A DNA stretch of 64,000 bases from Blautia luti (GTDB lineage Bacteria > Bacillota > Clostridia > Lachnospirales > Lachnospiraceae): contig NZ_JAAITI010000007.1 in NCBI RefSeq assembly GCF_013304735.1, forward strand, positions 62,001 to 126,000. Reading direction: 5' to 3'. The translations under genes and the position numbers were made by a program. Below, in pieces: positions 35,039 through 44,666 of this stretch. The notes under the pieces were generated by a model, which worked only from the letters and a program-made list of their open reading frames with translations, was not told the DNA's origin and ran no database searches. Each line of letters starts with the position of its first letter. Within the stretch, counting starts at the first letter, position 1.

Positions 35039-36208
35039 TCAGTTGATATTCTGAAGCAATGATGTCATTTCCTGATACAGAACATCTTTGGAAGATGCAC
35101 CCATAACAATGGAAATAAAAGGCTTTCCGTAAGCATTCTGGCTTAAAAGAGCCAGACAGTTTCCTGCTTTATCCGTTGTTCCTGTTTTTCCACCGAGGAT
35201 GGTGACATCCTTCGGTGTTGTGGCCTCACCGGTAAGGTAATGGTCAGTAGCGGTTAAGGTAGTACTTGCATCTGAGCCATCCGAATGTTTGTAGGTAACT
35301 GTATAGGACGACATCTGCGTGATGTCTGTAAATTCCGGATAATTCAGCGCCTCTTTTAACATCAGATAGATATCATAAGGCGTTGTATAATGATTTTCGT
35401 CCTGAAGGCCATGAGGATTGGTAAAATGAGTTCCTGTGCATCCAAGCTCAGCGGCAAAACTGTTCATCATTTCCACAAATTTATCTGTGGAACCGCCTAC
35501 ATGTTCTGCAATGGCAGAAGCTGCATCATTGGCGGAATAGACCAGAAGGCAGTGAAGCAGCTGGTCCATGGTGACCTGGTCGCCTTCCATAAAACCTGCA
35601 ACCTGTGACCCGGATTCAAGCGTAACATTTTCCTGGGAGATCGTTACGGTATCATCCATATTGCCGTATTTCAGAGCCAGCATTGCGGTCATGATCTTTG
35701 TGATACTGGCTGGATATACCTTATTGTAGGCACCTTTTGCATAGAGGACCTTTTTGTCACTGAGGTTCAAAAGAACACCGGACTGGTTATCATCCAGACT
35801 GACCGAGTCCAGAGGAACATCCTTGGTAACAACGCAGAGATTCTGAGCAAAGCCCTCTGCTCTCTGTTCCTCTTTTGAGACCAGTGTATTATCAAATTCG
35901 GAAAAGGCGTTGAAAGAATTAACCGGGGTGGAAAAATTCCCGCCTTTTAACATGTAGACTCCAAATCCCCCTGCTCCACACAGGACGACCAGCAGAAGAA
36001 GCAGAAGAACGGTATTGCGGATCTTTTTGCGGCGCATCCGTTTCATTCTGACTGACTGTGTTTTGCGCCTGGAGGGAACAGCTTTTGCAGATGGATCAGA
36101 AACTCTGTCTTTCCCAGCGGAAGCTGTGCGAGTTGCGGCTTTGGAAGACCGATGTCCGGGAGTACTTCCAGGACGTGCAGTTTTTTTCACAGGTTCTTTA
36201 TGTGTCAT
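35039..36208 (-). CDS. dacA: D-alanyl-D-alanine carboxypeptidase (S11 family)
   Basis: This class removes the terminal D-alanine of peptidoglycan stem peptides and limits cross-linking. The 389-residue protein has a long, very basic cytoplasmic N-terminus (about 65 residues), one membrane helix (66-86), then the catalytic domain with SITK (168-171), SAN (225-227) and KTG (341-343). The N-terminal anchor differs from the usual cleaved signal peptide and C-terminal amphipathic anchor. It overlaps rodA by 4 bp. Confidence 0.92.
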   Translation of the reverse strand: MTHKEPVKKTARPGSTPGHRSSKAATRTASAGKDRVSDPSAKAVPSRRKTQSVRMKRMRRKKIRNTVLLLLLLVVLCGAGGFGVYMLKGGNFSTPVNSFNAFSEFDNTLVSKEEQRAEGFAQNLCVVTKDVPLDSVSLDDNQSGVLLNLSDKKVLYAKGAYNKVYPASITKIMTAMLALKYGNMDDTVTISQENVTLESGSQVAGFMEGDQVTMDQLLHCLLVYSANDAASAIAEHVGGSTDKFVEMMNSFAAELGCTGTHFTNPHGLQDENHYTTPYDIYLMLKEALNYPEFTDITQMSSYTVTYKHSDGSDASTTLTATDHYLTGEATTPKDVTILGGKTGTTDKAGNCLALLSQNAYGKPFISIVMGASSKDVLYQEMTSLLQNIN

Positions 36209-37380
36209 AAATATTCCTCTTTCCGAAAGTAGGCATCCTTTTTCTGCTCTTTCTTTTGTAATTCTTTATTATATGCACTGCTCTGAAGTCCTACATTAAG
36301 AACGAGTCCCATACCAATGAACAGACTGATCAGAGAGGTAAGGCCATAACTTACAAAAGGCAATGGAGTACCGGTATTAGGCGCAAGACCGGTAGCAACA
36401 CAGATATTGATAAAACTCTGTATGGAAACAATGCTTCCCACTCCACAGCATATAATCTTTCCGGCAAGATCCTTAGCCCGCAGGCTCATCCGGATACATT
36501 CAAAAGTGATCAGAAACAGCAGCACTACGATCAGAGTACAGCCAATAAATCCATACTGCTCTCCTGCCACCGCAAAGATAAAGTCTGTCTGATTCTCAGA
36601 AACAAAGTTTCCATCATTTACGGAAGTAACACTTGTATCATTGCTGAAAGCACGCCCTACAAGTTCTCCGGAGGCAATTGCTGTTTTAGAGTTATTCTGC
36701 TGTTCAATATCATCCGCATATTCTTCGTTCTCCGGATACAGGAACGACATAATACGGTTTCTCTGATAATCCTGAATCAGTTTCTGATCTGGCTGTACAA
36801 CAATGGACAGAAAAATAATTGCAAGAGGAATTGCAATCAAAGCCGCTCCTCCGATAATTTTGTAACTGAGTCCTGCAATGTAGATCAGAATACAGAACAG
36901 AATTACTACCGTAATTGTATTTTTCATATCCGGCTGTACATAGATCAGCATTAACGGAATTACCAGAAGAACTGCTGACTGTGCCAGAGTTTTCAATGTA
37001 TTCAGATCATCTTCGTGATCCATGAAAAATTTTGCAAAAAACAGGATAATGATGATTTTAGATAACTCTGTCGGCTGGAAGCGAATAAAACCAAGATCCA
37101 CCCATCTTGCTGCGCCGTTGGCACTTGAGCCGAAGAAACGAACCGCCAGAAGCATTACAATATTAAAACCATACATGATCCATTGAAAATTCAGCAACCA
37201 GGAGTAGTCCATCAGTGAAAGCGTCAGCATAAAGACCACTCCAATAATTACACCCAGAAGCTGACGGGTGCGGAGATAATCGGCAGCTGTTCCTACAAGA
37301 TGGATTCCAATAAAGCTGATCGCCAGGAGAAAAACTACTAGACGAAAGTTGTAAAACCGCAGCTTATACTGTTTAATCAT
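36205..37380 (-). CDS. rodA: RodA, SEDS peptidoglycan polymerase
   Basis: RodA polymerises lipid II during cell elongation together with PBP2. The 391-residue membrane protein has about ten helices, the conserved GFIRFQPTELSKI motif, and the C-terminal GLAPNTGTPLPFVSYGLTS signature. Its place in the mreBCD-mrdA-min cluster and its length fit RodA rather than FtsW. It lies 3 bp after minE. Confidence 0.93.
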   Translation of the reverse strand: MIKQYKLRFYNFRLVVFLLAISFIGIHLVGTAADYLRTRQLLGVIIGVVFMLTLSLMDYSWLLNFQWIMYGFNIVMLLAVRFFGSSANGAARWVDLGFIRFQPTELSKIIIILFFAKFFMDHEDDLNTLKTLAQSAVLLVIPLMLIYVQPDMKNTITVVILFCILIYIAGLSYKIIGGAALIAIPLAIIFLSIVVQPDQKLIQDYQRNRIMSFLYPENEEYADDIEQQNNSKTAIASGELVGRAFSNDTSVTSVNDGNFVSENQTDFIFAVAGEQYGFIGCTLIVVLLFLITFECIRMSLRAKDLAGKIICCGVGSIVSIQSFINICVATGLAPNTGTPLPFVSYGLTSLISLFIGMGLVLNVGLQSSAYNKELQKKEQKKDAYFRKEEYL

Positions 37381-37383
37381 AAA

Positions 37384-37623
37384 TTATGCATCCCTTTTCT
37401 TAAGTACAGGTATGACAGCATGCAGAACAGGTGGTTCCTGTGAAATCTGTATGGTCACCCTCGTTTCATCAATTACAACGTATTTTTTTACGGTATGTAT
37501 GAGGTCATTCCGCAAAAGTTTCATCATCTGTGGAGAGCAGTCTATGCGTTCCGATACAAGAAGAAGTTTCATTCGGTCACGGGCATAACCTGCGGAGCGT
37601 TTTTTTTCGGAGAAAAACCGCAT
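37384..37623 (-). CDS. minE: MinE, cell division topological specificity factor
   Basis: MinE drives the pole-to-pole oscillation of MinD. The 79-residue protein has the family order: an N-terminal MinD-interacting stretch (MRFFSEKKRSAGYARDRMKLLLVSERID) and a C-terminal dimer domain (KYVVIDETRVTIQISQ). It lies between minD and rodA. Its presence implies an oscillating Min system, but no minC is found in this cluster. Confidence 0.93.
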   Translation of the reverse strand: MRFFSEKKRSAGYARDRMKLLLVSERIDCSPQMMKLLRNDLIHTVKKYVVIDETRVTIQISQEPPVLHAVIPVLKKRDA

Positions 37624-37669
37624 ATTTATTCCTCCCTCTGTGATGAAAAGATAATCTGGCAGTGCTTAT

Positions 37670-38457
37670 TTATCTGCGAAAAATACTGCCAAGCCGTTGG
37701 AATACACTGCTTTTTCGCCGGACGGTAGTATAGGGAACATCTTCTCCAATAAGTCGTCGACAGATATTGCGGTATTCCTCCTCTGCCTGTGAATTTTTCC
37801 CAGACAGTGGTTCACCCTGATTTGTGGAAATTACAATCTGTTCATCATCAAGAATGGCACCGATCAGATCTACAGCAAGGATTTCCAGGACATCTTCTAC
37901 TGACATCATATCTCCTTTTGCGATCATTTCAGGCCTGAGCCTGTTGATAATCAGCCGGATATCCCGAATCCCTCCGGATTCCAGCAAACCTATGATACGA
38001 TCTGCATCACGGATTGCGGAAACCTCCGGAGTTGTTACCACAAGGGCACGATCTGCACCGGCTACCGCATTTTAAATCCCTGTTCAATTCCGGCAGGACA
38101 ATCCAGAAGAACATAATCAAATTCCTCCCTGAGATCGTCCGTAAGCTTGATCATCTGTTCCGGTGATACAGCAGTCTTGTCCTTTGTCTGTGCAGAAGGA
38201 AGAAGGTACAGATCCTGATGCCGTCTGTCACGGATCAGAGCCTGTTTCAGGCGACAGCTTCCATTGATGACATCTACCAGGTTATAAACAATACGGTTTT
38301 CAAGTCCCATAACAACATCCAGGTTTCGAAGTCCGATATCCGTATCCACAACAGCAACCCGTTTTCCCAGGGCCGCCAGCCCGGTCCCGATATTTGCTAC
38401 CGTAGTGGTTTTACCCACGCCGCCTTTTCCGGATGTAATGACAATGACCTCACTCAT
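37670..38457 (-). pseudogene. minD: minD, broken by a single-base frameshift
   Basis: MinD is a membrane ATPase that places the division site. Residues 1-130 are read from 38457 (SGKGGVGKTTT Walker A, then LLDCPAGIEQGFK) up to a stop at 38062. The rest (VTTPEVSAIRD to the amphipathic C-terminus FQRLGSIFRR) follows in another frame. At 38070-38073 there are four T where five would restore GFKNAVAGADRALVVTT, the normal sequence. The repaired protein would be 262 residues, the normal length. It is either a real mutation, a ribosomal slip or a sequencing error. Confidence 0.9.
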
Positions 38458-38515
38458 ATTTTCTGATTCCTCCCATTAAAATGTTCCACACTTCTGGTAT
38501 CCTCATAAAGTCTGT

Positions 38516-41413
38516 TTAGTCATTCGATACATTACTGGTGTCGCTTGCGGCATAACCAGTGAGAATGGTGCTTTCATCTGCAAGTCCGAAAATGTATTTA
38601 AAAATATCATTAGCTGCAAGGCAGGCATTACCGGATGCATATCCGTTTGCGATTCGAACGGATATTGCGTATTTCGGTTCGGAAACCGGAGCATATCCCA
38701 CGAAAAGAGCATTATTTGGATGATAGTAATCAATTTCGGCAGTACCGGTTTTTCCGGCAACTTCCACACCAAGTCCGTTAAACTGATCATGAGTCTGCAC
38801 TACACGGTACATACCATCATGGATATCATCCCATATATTGCTGGAAATGTCCAGCTGTCCCTCTGTTTCAGAAGGATATTCCTTGATCAGTTTGCCCTTG
38901 GAATCTGTTACACGGTCCAGCAGAGAAAGCTTGTAGATCGTACCGGATGTAGCGATCGTTGAAGCATATCTTGCAAGCTGGCTGGTGGTAAACATATTCG
39001 TACCCTGTCCCATATAGGAAGGAACTGCGTTTTTGTCTGAAATCTGAGGAGAAGCTTCAGAAATTTCAATGCCAGTTTTTTTGTCGAGTCCCATAAGGGA
39101 TGCATACTTCTGAAGCATACCAAGACTTCTTGCTTCAGAAAAGTTTCCTTCGGAATCTTTTCCAAGTTCAAAACCGATCGTACTGAAAAATACGTTACAG
39201 GACTGCTCGATCGCTCCACGGATATCCAGAGCTCCGTGCCCCTGTTTATTCCAGCAGTTGATCGGTGGTGTTACAAGATCGAAACTTCCTGTACATTCAA
39301 TATAAGTACCGTCATCGATAACACCTTCTGACATGCCTGCAACGGTAGATAATATCTTCAATGTAGAACCTGGAGCCGTTCTCTGCTGTGTTGCCTTATT
39401 AAAAAACGGACTAGAAAGATCAGTTGATAATTTGGCATAATAATCAGTATCCATATTATTGGTCAGTCTGTTATTATCATAACCAGGATAGGAAACGCAG
39501 GCAAGAACATCTCCACTTGTAGTATCAGTAATAACAGCAGAAGCAGAACATGGTGCCAGTGCAAGCTGAGCTGGAGTGATCTCAAGACTGGCAATCTTTC
39601 GATACATAAAGGTATATGCATCCAGACCTCCGGAAAGCATTGTCTGATACAGCTCATCTTCTTTGGAAAGAACTCCCTGTTCATACAGAACAACACAAAG
39701 TTCTTCACCACTGATGGTGTCTTCCTGAAGCATATATTTGTACAGAAGCTTGGAGAATCCGGTATCTGTCTTCAGATAGTCGATAATATAATTTGTCAGT
39801 GCCTGATAGATTTCTTCAGAATCCAGATATTCATTAGAAGTGGAAATCTGAGAAATATCAATCCAGTTCTGACTGGCAGCATAATTCAGATAATCTTTCA
39901 AACTGATGCTCTCATCATTTTTCCATGCTTTATATGTTTCATCAGAGGTATCAATGGAATCACTTTTCAGTATGTTTAATGTGTTTGTTAAAAGATCATC
40001 ACAGATATAGGTAAGATATTCCTGCATTTGTGAGTCTTCGTCTTTATATGCCGGAGGATTATCTCCTGTCAGCCTGTTACTTATTGTATCAAAAACCTGT
40101 TGCTGTTTTTGCTGAAATTTGGCATATAAATTTTTTTCTGTATCGGATGCATCATCGTTACTGAATTTATTGATATCAATAACGCTGTTGGCAATAAGAG
40201 CATTATATACAGAGTAGATTGGAATTGTGATTTTACTTGCGTCTTTCTCTGCTTCATAATCAAAACTCTTATCAGGGGTCAGTTTGGAAAGAACAATACC
40301 GGCTACACGCTGCTCAAGAATCTGGTAAATACTCTTCTGCCAGTCAGAATCAATGGTGAGATACACATCGTTTCCGGCTATTGGCTCAACAGTTTTGGAA
40401 TTATCAATATCAAGAACTTTTCCAAGATTATCAACTGTAACGGTTTCTTCACCGTCTTTTCCCTGAAGCTGAAGTTCCATATACTGTTCAATCCCGGCTT
40501 TTCCGACAATGGCATCATTGGAATAATCTGGATTATCTTTCCGAAGAGTTTCCAGTTCTTCAGAAGAAGCCTGACCGGTATAGCCAAGAATCGGTGCCAT
40601 ACTCTCATCTTCCACATATTGCCTTGTGGAATCTTCCACAATATCAATTCCCTGAAGTGCGGATTGATTTTCTTTTATGGCAGCAACTGATTTTTCGCTG
40701 ACATTCGTTGCAATCGTTACCGGCATATATTTTTTGAAACTGTTCGTATTCAGCTGATAGCGCATGATCGCAATTTCAAGGATTTCCTGTTTGGTAAGCT
40801 CTTTGGGGAGAGAATGCGCTGCCAGCTCTTCGTCAGTATAGGCATCTTTTCCGTAGAGTACAATGGAAAATCCATTGCTTCCTGTAAGATAATCCATCAT
40901 TTGTGCTGCAGTTGCGTTTTTCTGCTCATCACTCAGATTATCAATCTGTGCTTCACCATAAACATCTGCACGAAAACGGTTCAGAGTAAAACCTTCCTCC
41001 ACATCGAAAGCATAATCACCGTGATCATTAACAATAATATGAAAATTGTCGGCCAAACTGTCCCCGTTTTTGGAGAGAATCTGCAATACCTGGTATGCGA
41101 TACCATTTAATGCCAGATTTTTTTCACGTGTGCTGTTATATGTTCCACTATCTTCAAAAGTAACAGAATAGGCAAGAACATTGGAAGCTACAACAGTGCC
41201 GTTTCGGTCATAGATATTTCCTCGTGTACTTTTGATCACACGTGTTTTTGTGGTACGTGTCTGAAATTTACTGATATAGTCTTCTCCCTGTATGATCTGC
41301 AGGCTGAAAAGCTGCCGAACAAGAACAGATGAAAGAAAAACAAATACGATCACAAGAACAGTAGTACGTTTCAGACGGATTTTTTTGATGATTTTTTTTA
41401 TTTTAATTCCCAA
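38516..41413 (-). CDS. mrdA: Penicillin-binding protein 2 (class B transpeptidase) with large insertion
   Basis: PBP2 cross-links peptidoglycan with RodA during elongation. The 965-residue protein has a membrane helix (16-35), a pedestal domain, and the catalytic motifs STLK (683-686), SCN (738-740) and KTG (888-890). It is about 300 residues longer than E. coli PBP2. The extra mass is a helical, acidic insertion from about 375 to 620, between the first helix of the transpeptidase domain and the first strand (ASAVITDTTSGDVLA). It overlaps mreD by 16 bp. Confidence 0.93.
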   Translation of the reverse strand: MGIKIKKIIKKIRLKRTTVLVIVFVFLSSVLVRQLFSLQIIQGEDYISKFQTRTTKTRVIKSTRGNIYDRNGTVVASNVLAYSVTFEDSGTYNSTREKNLALNGIAYQVLQILSKNGDSLADNFHIIVNDHGDYAFDVEEGFTLNRFRADVYGEAQIDNLSDEQKNATAAQMMDYLTGSNGFSIVLYGKDAYTDEELAAHSLPKELTKQEILEIAIMRYQLNTNSFKKYMPVTIATNVSEKSVAAIKENQSALQGIDIVEDSTRQYVEDESMAPILGYTGQASSEELETLRKDNPDYSNDAIVGKAGIEQYMELQLQGKDGEETVTVDNLGKVLDIDNSKTVEPIAGNDVYLTIDSDWQKSIYQILEQRVAGIVLSKLTPDKSFDYEAEKDASKITIPIYSVYNALIANSVIDINKFSNDDASDTEKNLYAKFQQKQQQVFDTISNRLTGDNPPAYKDEDSQMQEYLTYICDDLLTNTLNILKSDSIDTSDETYKAWKNDESISLKDYLNYAASQNWIDISQISTSNEYLDSEEIYQALTNYIIDYLKTDTGFSKLLYKYMLQEDTISGEELCVVLYEQGVLSKEDELYQTMLSGGLDAYTFMYRKIASLEITPAQLALAPCSASAVITDTTSGDVLACVSYPGYDNNRLTNNMDTDYYAKLSTDLSSPFFNKATQQRTAPGSTLKILSTVAGMSEGVIDDGTYIECTGSFDLVTPPINCWNKQGHGALDIRGAIEQSCNVFFSTIGFELGKDSEGNFSEARSLGMLQKYASLMGLDKKTGIEISEASPQISDKNAVPSYMGQGTNMFTTSQLARYASTIATSGTIYKLSLLDRVTDSKGKLIKEYPSETEGQLDISSNIWDDIHDGMYRVVQTHDQFNGLGVEVAGKTGTAEIDYYHPNNALFVGYAPVSEPKYAISVRIANGYASGNACLAANDIFKYIFGLADESTILTGYAASDTSNVSND

Positions 41414-41925
41414 ATAGACTCACTTTCTTTCCTTACAGTATCCATTAAGTGGTAGTTGATCCAGTAAAATATCCGATATACGATAATTGTGAGAAAAACC
41501 GTATAAACAATCTCGGGGATAATAATTCTGTATATGTAGGTCAAAAATCCAAGTCGGCCCCGGAGAAGAAACTGAAGGCCGTATACAGACAGATTATAAA
41601 GAAGATCTGTTCCTGCTACAAGAAAAAGCGGAACTTTCAGATCATCATCATAAAAGCTGCGGAATGCGTAGCCGCTGATATATCCTGCATACATATAAAT
41701 CAGCGCATAGAAACCAAACAGTGATCCGTAAAAAAGATCAATAAAAAGTCCTGAAAAAAATCCTGTCCAAAGTCCGACTTTTCTTCCGCGCATCAATCCC
41801 ATGGCTACACACAGGATCAAAGGCAGGTTTGGCGTAATGGAACCAATGGAAATGTAATCCATTATTGTACATTGCAGGAGAAAACAGACAATAATGGTAA
41901 TAAATAATACTATTTTATTTTTCAT
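41398..41925 (-). CDS. mreD: MreD, rod-shape membrane protein
   Basis: MreD is an integral membrane part of the elongation machinery. The 175-residue protein has about five helices (KIVLFITIIVCFLLQCTIMDY and later), with PNLPLILCVAMGLMRGRKVGLWTGF typical of the family. I chose ATG 41925, since GGAGG overlaps the alternative ATG nine bases upstream. Its start overlaps the end of mreC by 11 bp, and its end overlaps mrdA. Confidence 0.88.
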   Translation of the reverse strand: MKNKIVLFITIIVCFLLQCTIMDYISIGSITPNLPLILCVAMGLMRGRKVGLWTGFFSGLFIDLFYGSLFGFYALIYMYAGYISGYAFRSFYDDDLKVPLFLVAGTDLLYNLSVYGLQFLLRGRLGFLTYIYRIIIPEIVYTVFLTIIVYRIFYWINYHLMDTVRKESESIWELK

Positions 41926-42811
41926 TGGACGCATCCTCCGTTTTGTCTATTGCGTCCTGTTTATTGACGGTAATGACAAACACATCTTTCAGATGGCCGA
42001 AATCAACGGGTGTAACGATCGTACCTGTTTTTGTCAAGTTATTGGGATCCTGTTGGATTTCGCTGACATAACCGATAAACAGTCCTTCCACGTATTTTTC
42101 GCTGATATTTGAAGTGACAATACGTTCTCCCACGGTTACTTTGTTATCCTGGTCATAGAGCTGTTCAAAACTCAGTTTTCCCTCATCGATCAGCTCCAGA
42201 TCTCCGGTAACAACGCAATTATCAGAAGTGCTGACAGCCATGGCACTGACATTACTGCTATCATCAATAATGGAACGAACGGCAGCCCATGATGGGCCAA
42301 CTTCCGTGACGATCCCGACAAGTCCTTTTCCTGCAATTACGTTGTTGTCAACATGGATTCCATCATTAGTACCTTTATTGATCATAAATGTATCGTACCA
42401 GTTGCCTGGATCTTTGGAGATGATCCTTGCCGCAACTTTTGGATAATCAGTGTATTCCTGATCAAGATTATAAAGTTCTTTCAGCCTGGTAAGTTCTGTC
42501 TGATCCTGGATCAGGATATTATTCTGTTCGGTAAGACTGTTGATCTGATTTTTAAGTTCCTCGTTTTCCTGAAGTACGTCCTGCTTATCACGAAGACTGT
42601 TTTTTACATCTCCGAACATATTACTGACACCGGAAATGCCCTTTTCAAAGGGAACAACCAGAAATCCGGCCACATTCTGCAGAGGTGCTGAAGTTGTTCC
42701 GGAAGCTGCGGTAGCAACAATACAGCTTCCACAGAAAAGTGTCATGATTACCAGAAGATGTTTGCTTTTTAAATTAAAATGAAAACGCACTTTTTTTCGG
42801 ATGTTTTTCAT
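41915..42811 (-). CDS. mreC: MreC, rod-shape scaffold protein
   Basis: MreC stimulates PBP2 in the elongasome. The 298-residue protein has a basic cytoplasmic start, a membrane helix (about 18-36), a coiled coil (65-105), and the beta-barrel region with GLVGIVTEVGPSWAAVRSIID. It follows mreB by 13 bp and overlaps mreD. Confidence 0.92.
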   Translation of the reverse strand: MKNIRKKVRFHFNLKSKHLLVIMTLFCGSCIVATAASGTTSAPLQNVAGFLVVPFEKGISGVSNMFGDVKNSLRDKQDVLQENEELKNQINSLTEQNNILIQDQTELTRLKELYNLDQEYTDYPKVAARIISKDPGNWYDTFMINKGTNDGIHVDNNVIAGKGLVGIVTEVGPSWAAVRSIIDDSSNVSAMAVSTSDNCVVTGDLELIDEGKLSFEQLYDQDNKVTVGERIVTSNISEKYVEGLFIGYVSEIQQDPNNLTKTGTIVTPVDFGHLKDVFVITVNKQDAIDKTEDASNEK

Positions 42812-42824
42812 TATATATGCCCCT

Positions 42825-43838
42825 TTACAGTTTTTTCTGCTTTACAGGCTGTGCCCATCTGCGCAGTTCTCTGTCGTGAATGATCTTTTCCAGTCCATGT
42901 ACAGCAGAAGTTTCGTACAGATCAGAAAGATTAAAGGCAAATCCTGTATAACTTGCCAGATAGTTGTCGATATATGGAAGTCGAGTACTGCCACCGGTAA
43001 GGTAAATTCCCTCTTTTGCAATATGATAGGCAATCTGTGGTGGTGTACGTTCCAGAAATGTTTTCATTTCTGCCGCGATCTGATTTACGCAATTGGTGAT
43101 TCCCTCATTAACAACATAGGCGGAAACAACTTCTTCTCTGGGAAGTCCGGAAACGCTGTCGATTCCTACAACTTTCCGGGCTTCCTTTTTCTGGTCGTTA
43201 AGCCGTCCCATGACTACTTTCAGGCGTTTGGCCGTACGTGTTCCGATCTGCAGATTGTAATGTTTACGAATCTCACTGCAGATGGATTCATTCATCTGCC
43301 GGCCTCCAAGAGGGATCTTACGGCTTATGATGATCTTGCCATCTGTAAGGATTGAAAATTCTGTACTCTGTGCACCAATGTTTACAACCATACTGCCTTC
43401 ATTTTTTTCAAGATTGATGTTCATGGCTACCGCATCTGCAATCGGAGATTCTACCATGAAAACCCGGTTTTTTCTAAGCCAGTGTCCATTGACCAGATGA
43501 TAGTAGGCTCTTTTTTCAATGGCCGTCATATCAAGAGGAACCGAAAAAAACATATCCGCACCAAGGCCGGATGTATGATCGATCTTTTTCAACATGCTGT
43601 AAAGTACGATTTCCTGTAATTCGAGATTCGCAAGCATTCCAAAAGCCATGGGAGAATCTACAGAAATATCCGAAGGTGATTTTTCAAACATTTCATAGGC
43701 CTCATTTCCAATAGCAAGGATTCGACGCCCCCGGTAGGCAACCATGTTTTTTTCTATGTAAGTTTTATTTCTGAAAAAAGAATAGACTTTTACAGAGCTG
43801 CTCCCCAGGTCTACCCCGTAATTATTTCTAAAAAGCAT
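42825..43838 (-). CDS. mreB: MreB/Mbl-like actin homolog, divergent
   Basis: MreB filaments guide side-wall synthesis. The 337-residue protein has the actin-fold phosphate loops YGVDLGSSSVKVYS (about 7-20) and VVNIGAQSTEFSIL, and LTGGSTRLPYI near the end. It departs from the usual DLGTANT and GGG(T/S) signatures (GSSS and GAQS instead), so it may be an Mbl-like or otherwise divergent paralog. Its place before mreC supports the assignment. Confidence 0.88.
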   Translation of the reverse strand: MLFRNNYGVDLGSSSVKVYSFFRNKTYIEKNMVAYRGRRILAIGNEAYEMFEKSPSDISVDSPMAFGMLANLELQEIVLYSMLKKIDHTSGLGADMFFSVPLDMTAIEKRAYYHLVNGHWLRKNRVFMVESPIADAVAMNINLEKNEGSMVVNIGAQSTEFSILTDGKIIISRKIPLGGRQMNESICSEIRKHYNLQIGTRTAKRLKVVMGRLNDQKKEARKVVGIDSVSGLPREEVVSAYVVNEGITNCVNQIAAEMKTFLERTPPQIAYHIAKEGIYLTGGSTRLPYIDNYLASYTGFAFNLSDLYETSAVHGLEKIIHDRELRRWAQPVKQKKL

Positions 43839-43850
43839 AAATCTGCCCCT

Positions 43851-44561
43851 TCACTTAATATACTCATCAAAAATCCCCTTTTCCCGGAAACTGATGTACC
43901 TGTGATCTCCAATGATAATATGATCCAACAGATGGATTCCAAGAAGCTCACCAGATTCGAAAACCCGTCTGGTGACTTCCAAATCGGCCTGACTGGGGGA
44001 AGGATCACCGCCTGGATGATTATGCACAAGGATCAAATTTACAGCATGATATTTTACAGCTTCTACAAAAACTTCTCTTGGAGTGATCAGTGTGGCGGTG
44101 GCAGTCCCACGGCTTAAAAGCTGCTCTCCTGTGAGATGATTATGTCCGTCCAGCATCATACAGTACAATAATTCCTGTTCTTCGTGACGAAGCTGTTCCA
44201 TATAATATTTTGCAATTGTGACAGGATGCTGAAAAGACAGTTCCGGCTTCGCTGCAGCAGTTGCCATACGTTTGGAAAGCTCCCCGATGCATTTCAGCTG
44301 TATGGCTTTTACCTTGCCAATCCCATGGATCTTCATCAGCTCCGGTACAGAAGCATGAAACAGACCCAAAAGTCCGGAATGACCTGTTTGTTCCGATAAA
44401 TTAAGGATTTTATCAGCCAGTGTCAGAGAACTTAATCCCTGTACGCCACAGCGCAGAATCACAGCAAGAAGCTCACGATCGCTTAAAGACTGTTCTCCCT
44501 CCCGAAGACATTTTTCATACGGGCGCTGATAATCTGGCATTTCCATTATAGTATCTTTCAT
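43851..44561 (-). CDS. radC: RadC family protein (JAB/MPN+ metalloprotease fold)
   Basis: RadC proteins carry a JAB1/MPN metal-binding domain. The old DNA-repair label is not firmly supported. The 236-residue protein has an N-terminal helix-hairpin-helix part (PELMKIHGIGKVKAIQLK) and the MPN motif HNHPGGDPSPSQAD. The Pro-Gly in place of the common Pro-Ser-Gly is a small variation. It is the first gene of the mre cluster, as in many Firmicutes. Confidence 0.9.
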   Translation of the reverse strand: MKDTIMEMPDYQRPYEKCLREGEQSLSDRELLAVILRCGVQGLSSLTLADKILNLSEQTGHSGLLGLFHASVPELMKIHGIGKVKAIQLKCIGELSKRMATAAAKPELSFQHPVTIAKYYMEQLRHEEQELLYCMMLDGHNHLTGEQLLSRGTATATLITPREVFVEAVKYHAVNLILVHNHPGGDPSPSQADLEVTRRVFESGELLGIHLLDHIIIGDHRYISFREKGIFDEYIK

Positions 44562-44666
44562 ATGATTTCCCTTTTCGCTCTCGAAGAAGGGTATGCAAAA
44601 TTGCAGAAGTTATTTTAGCATAAAAAAGCAGGAATGTACACTCTATCCCGGAAATTTCCACTTTTT

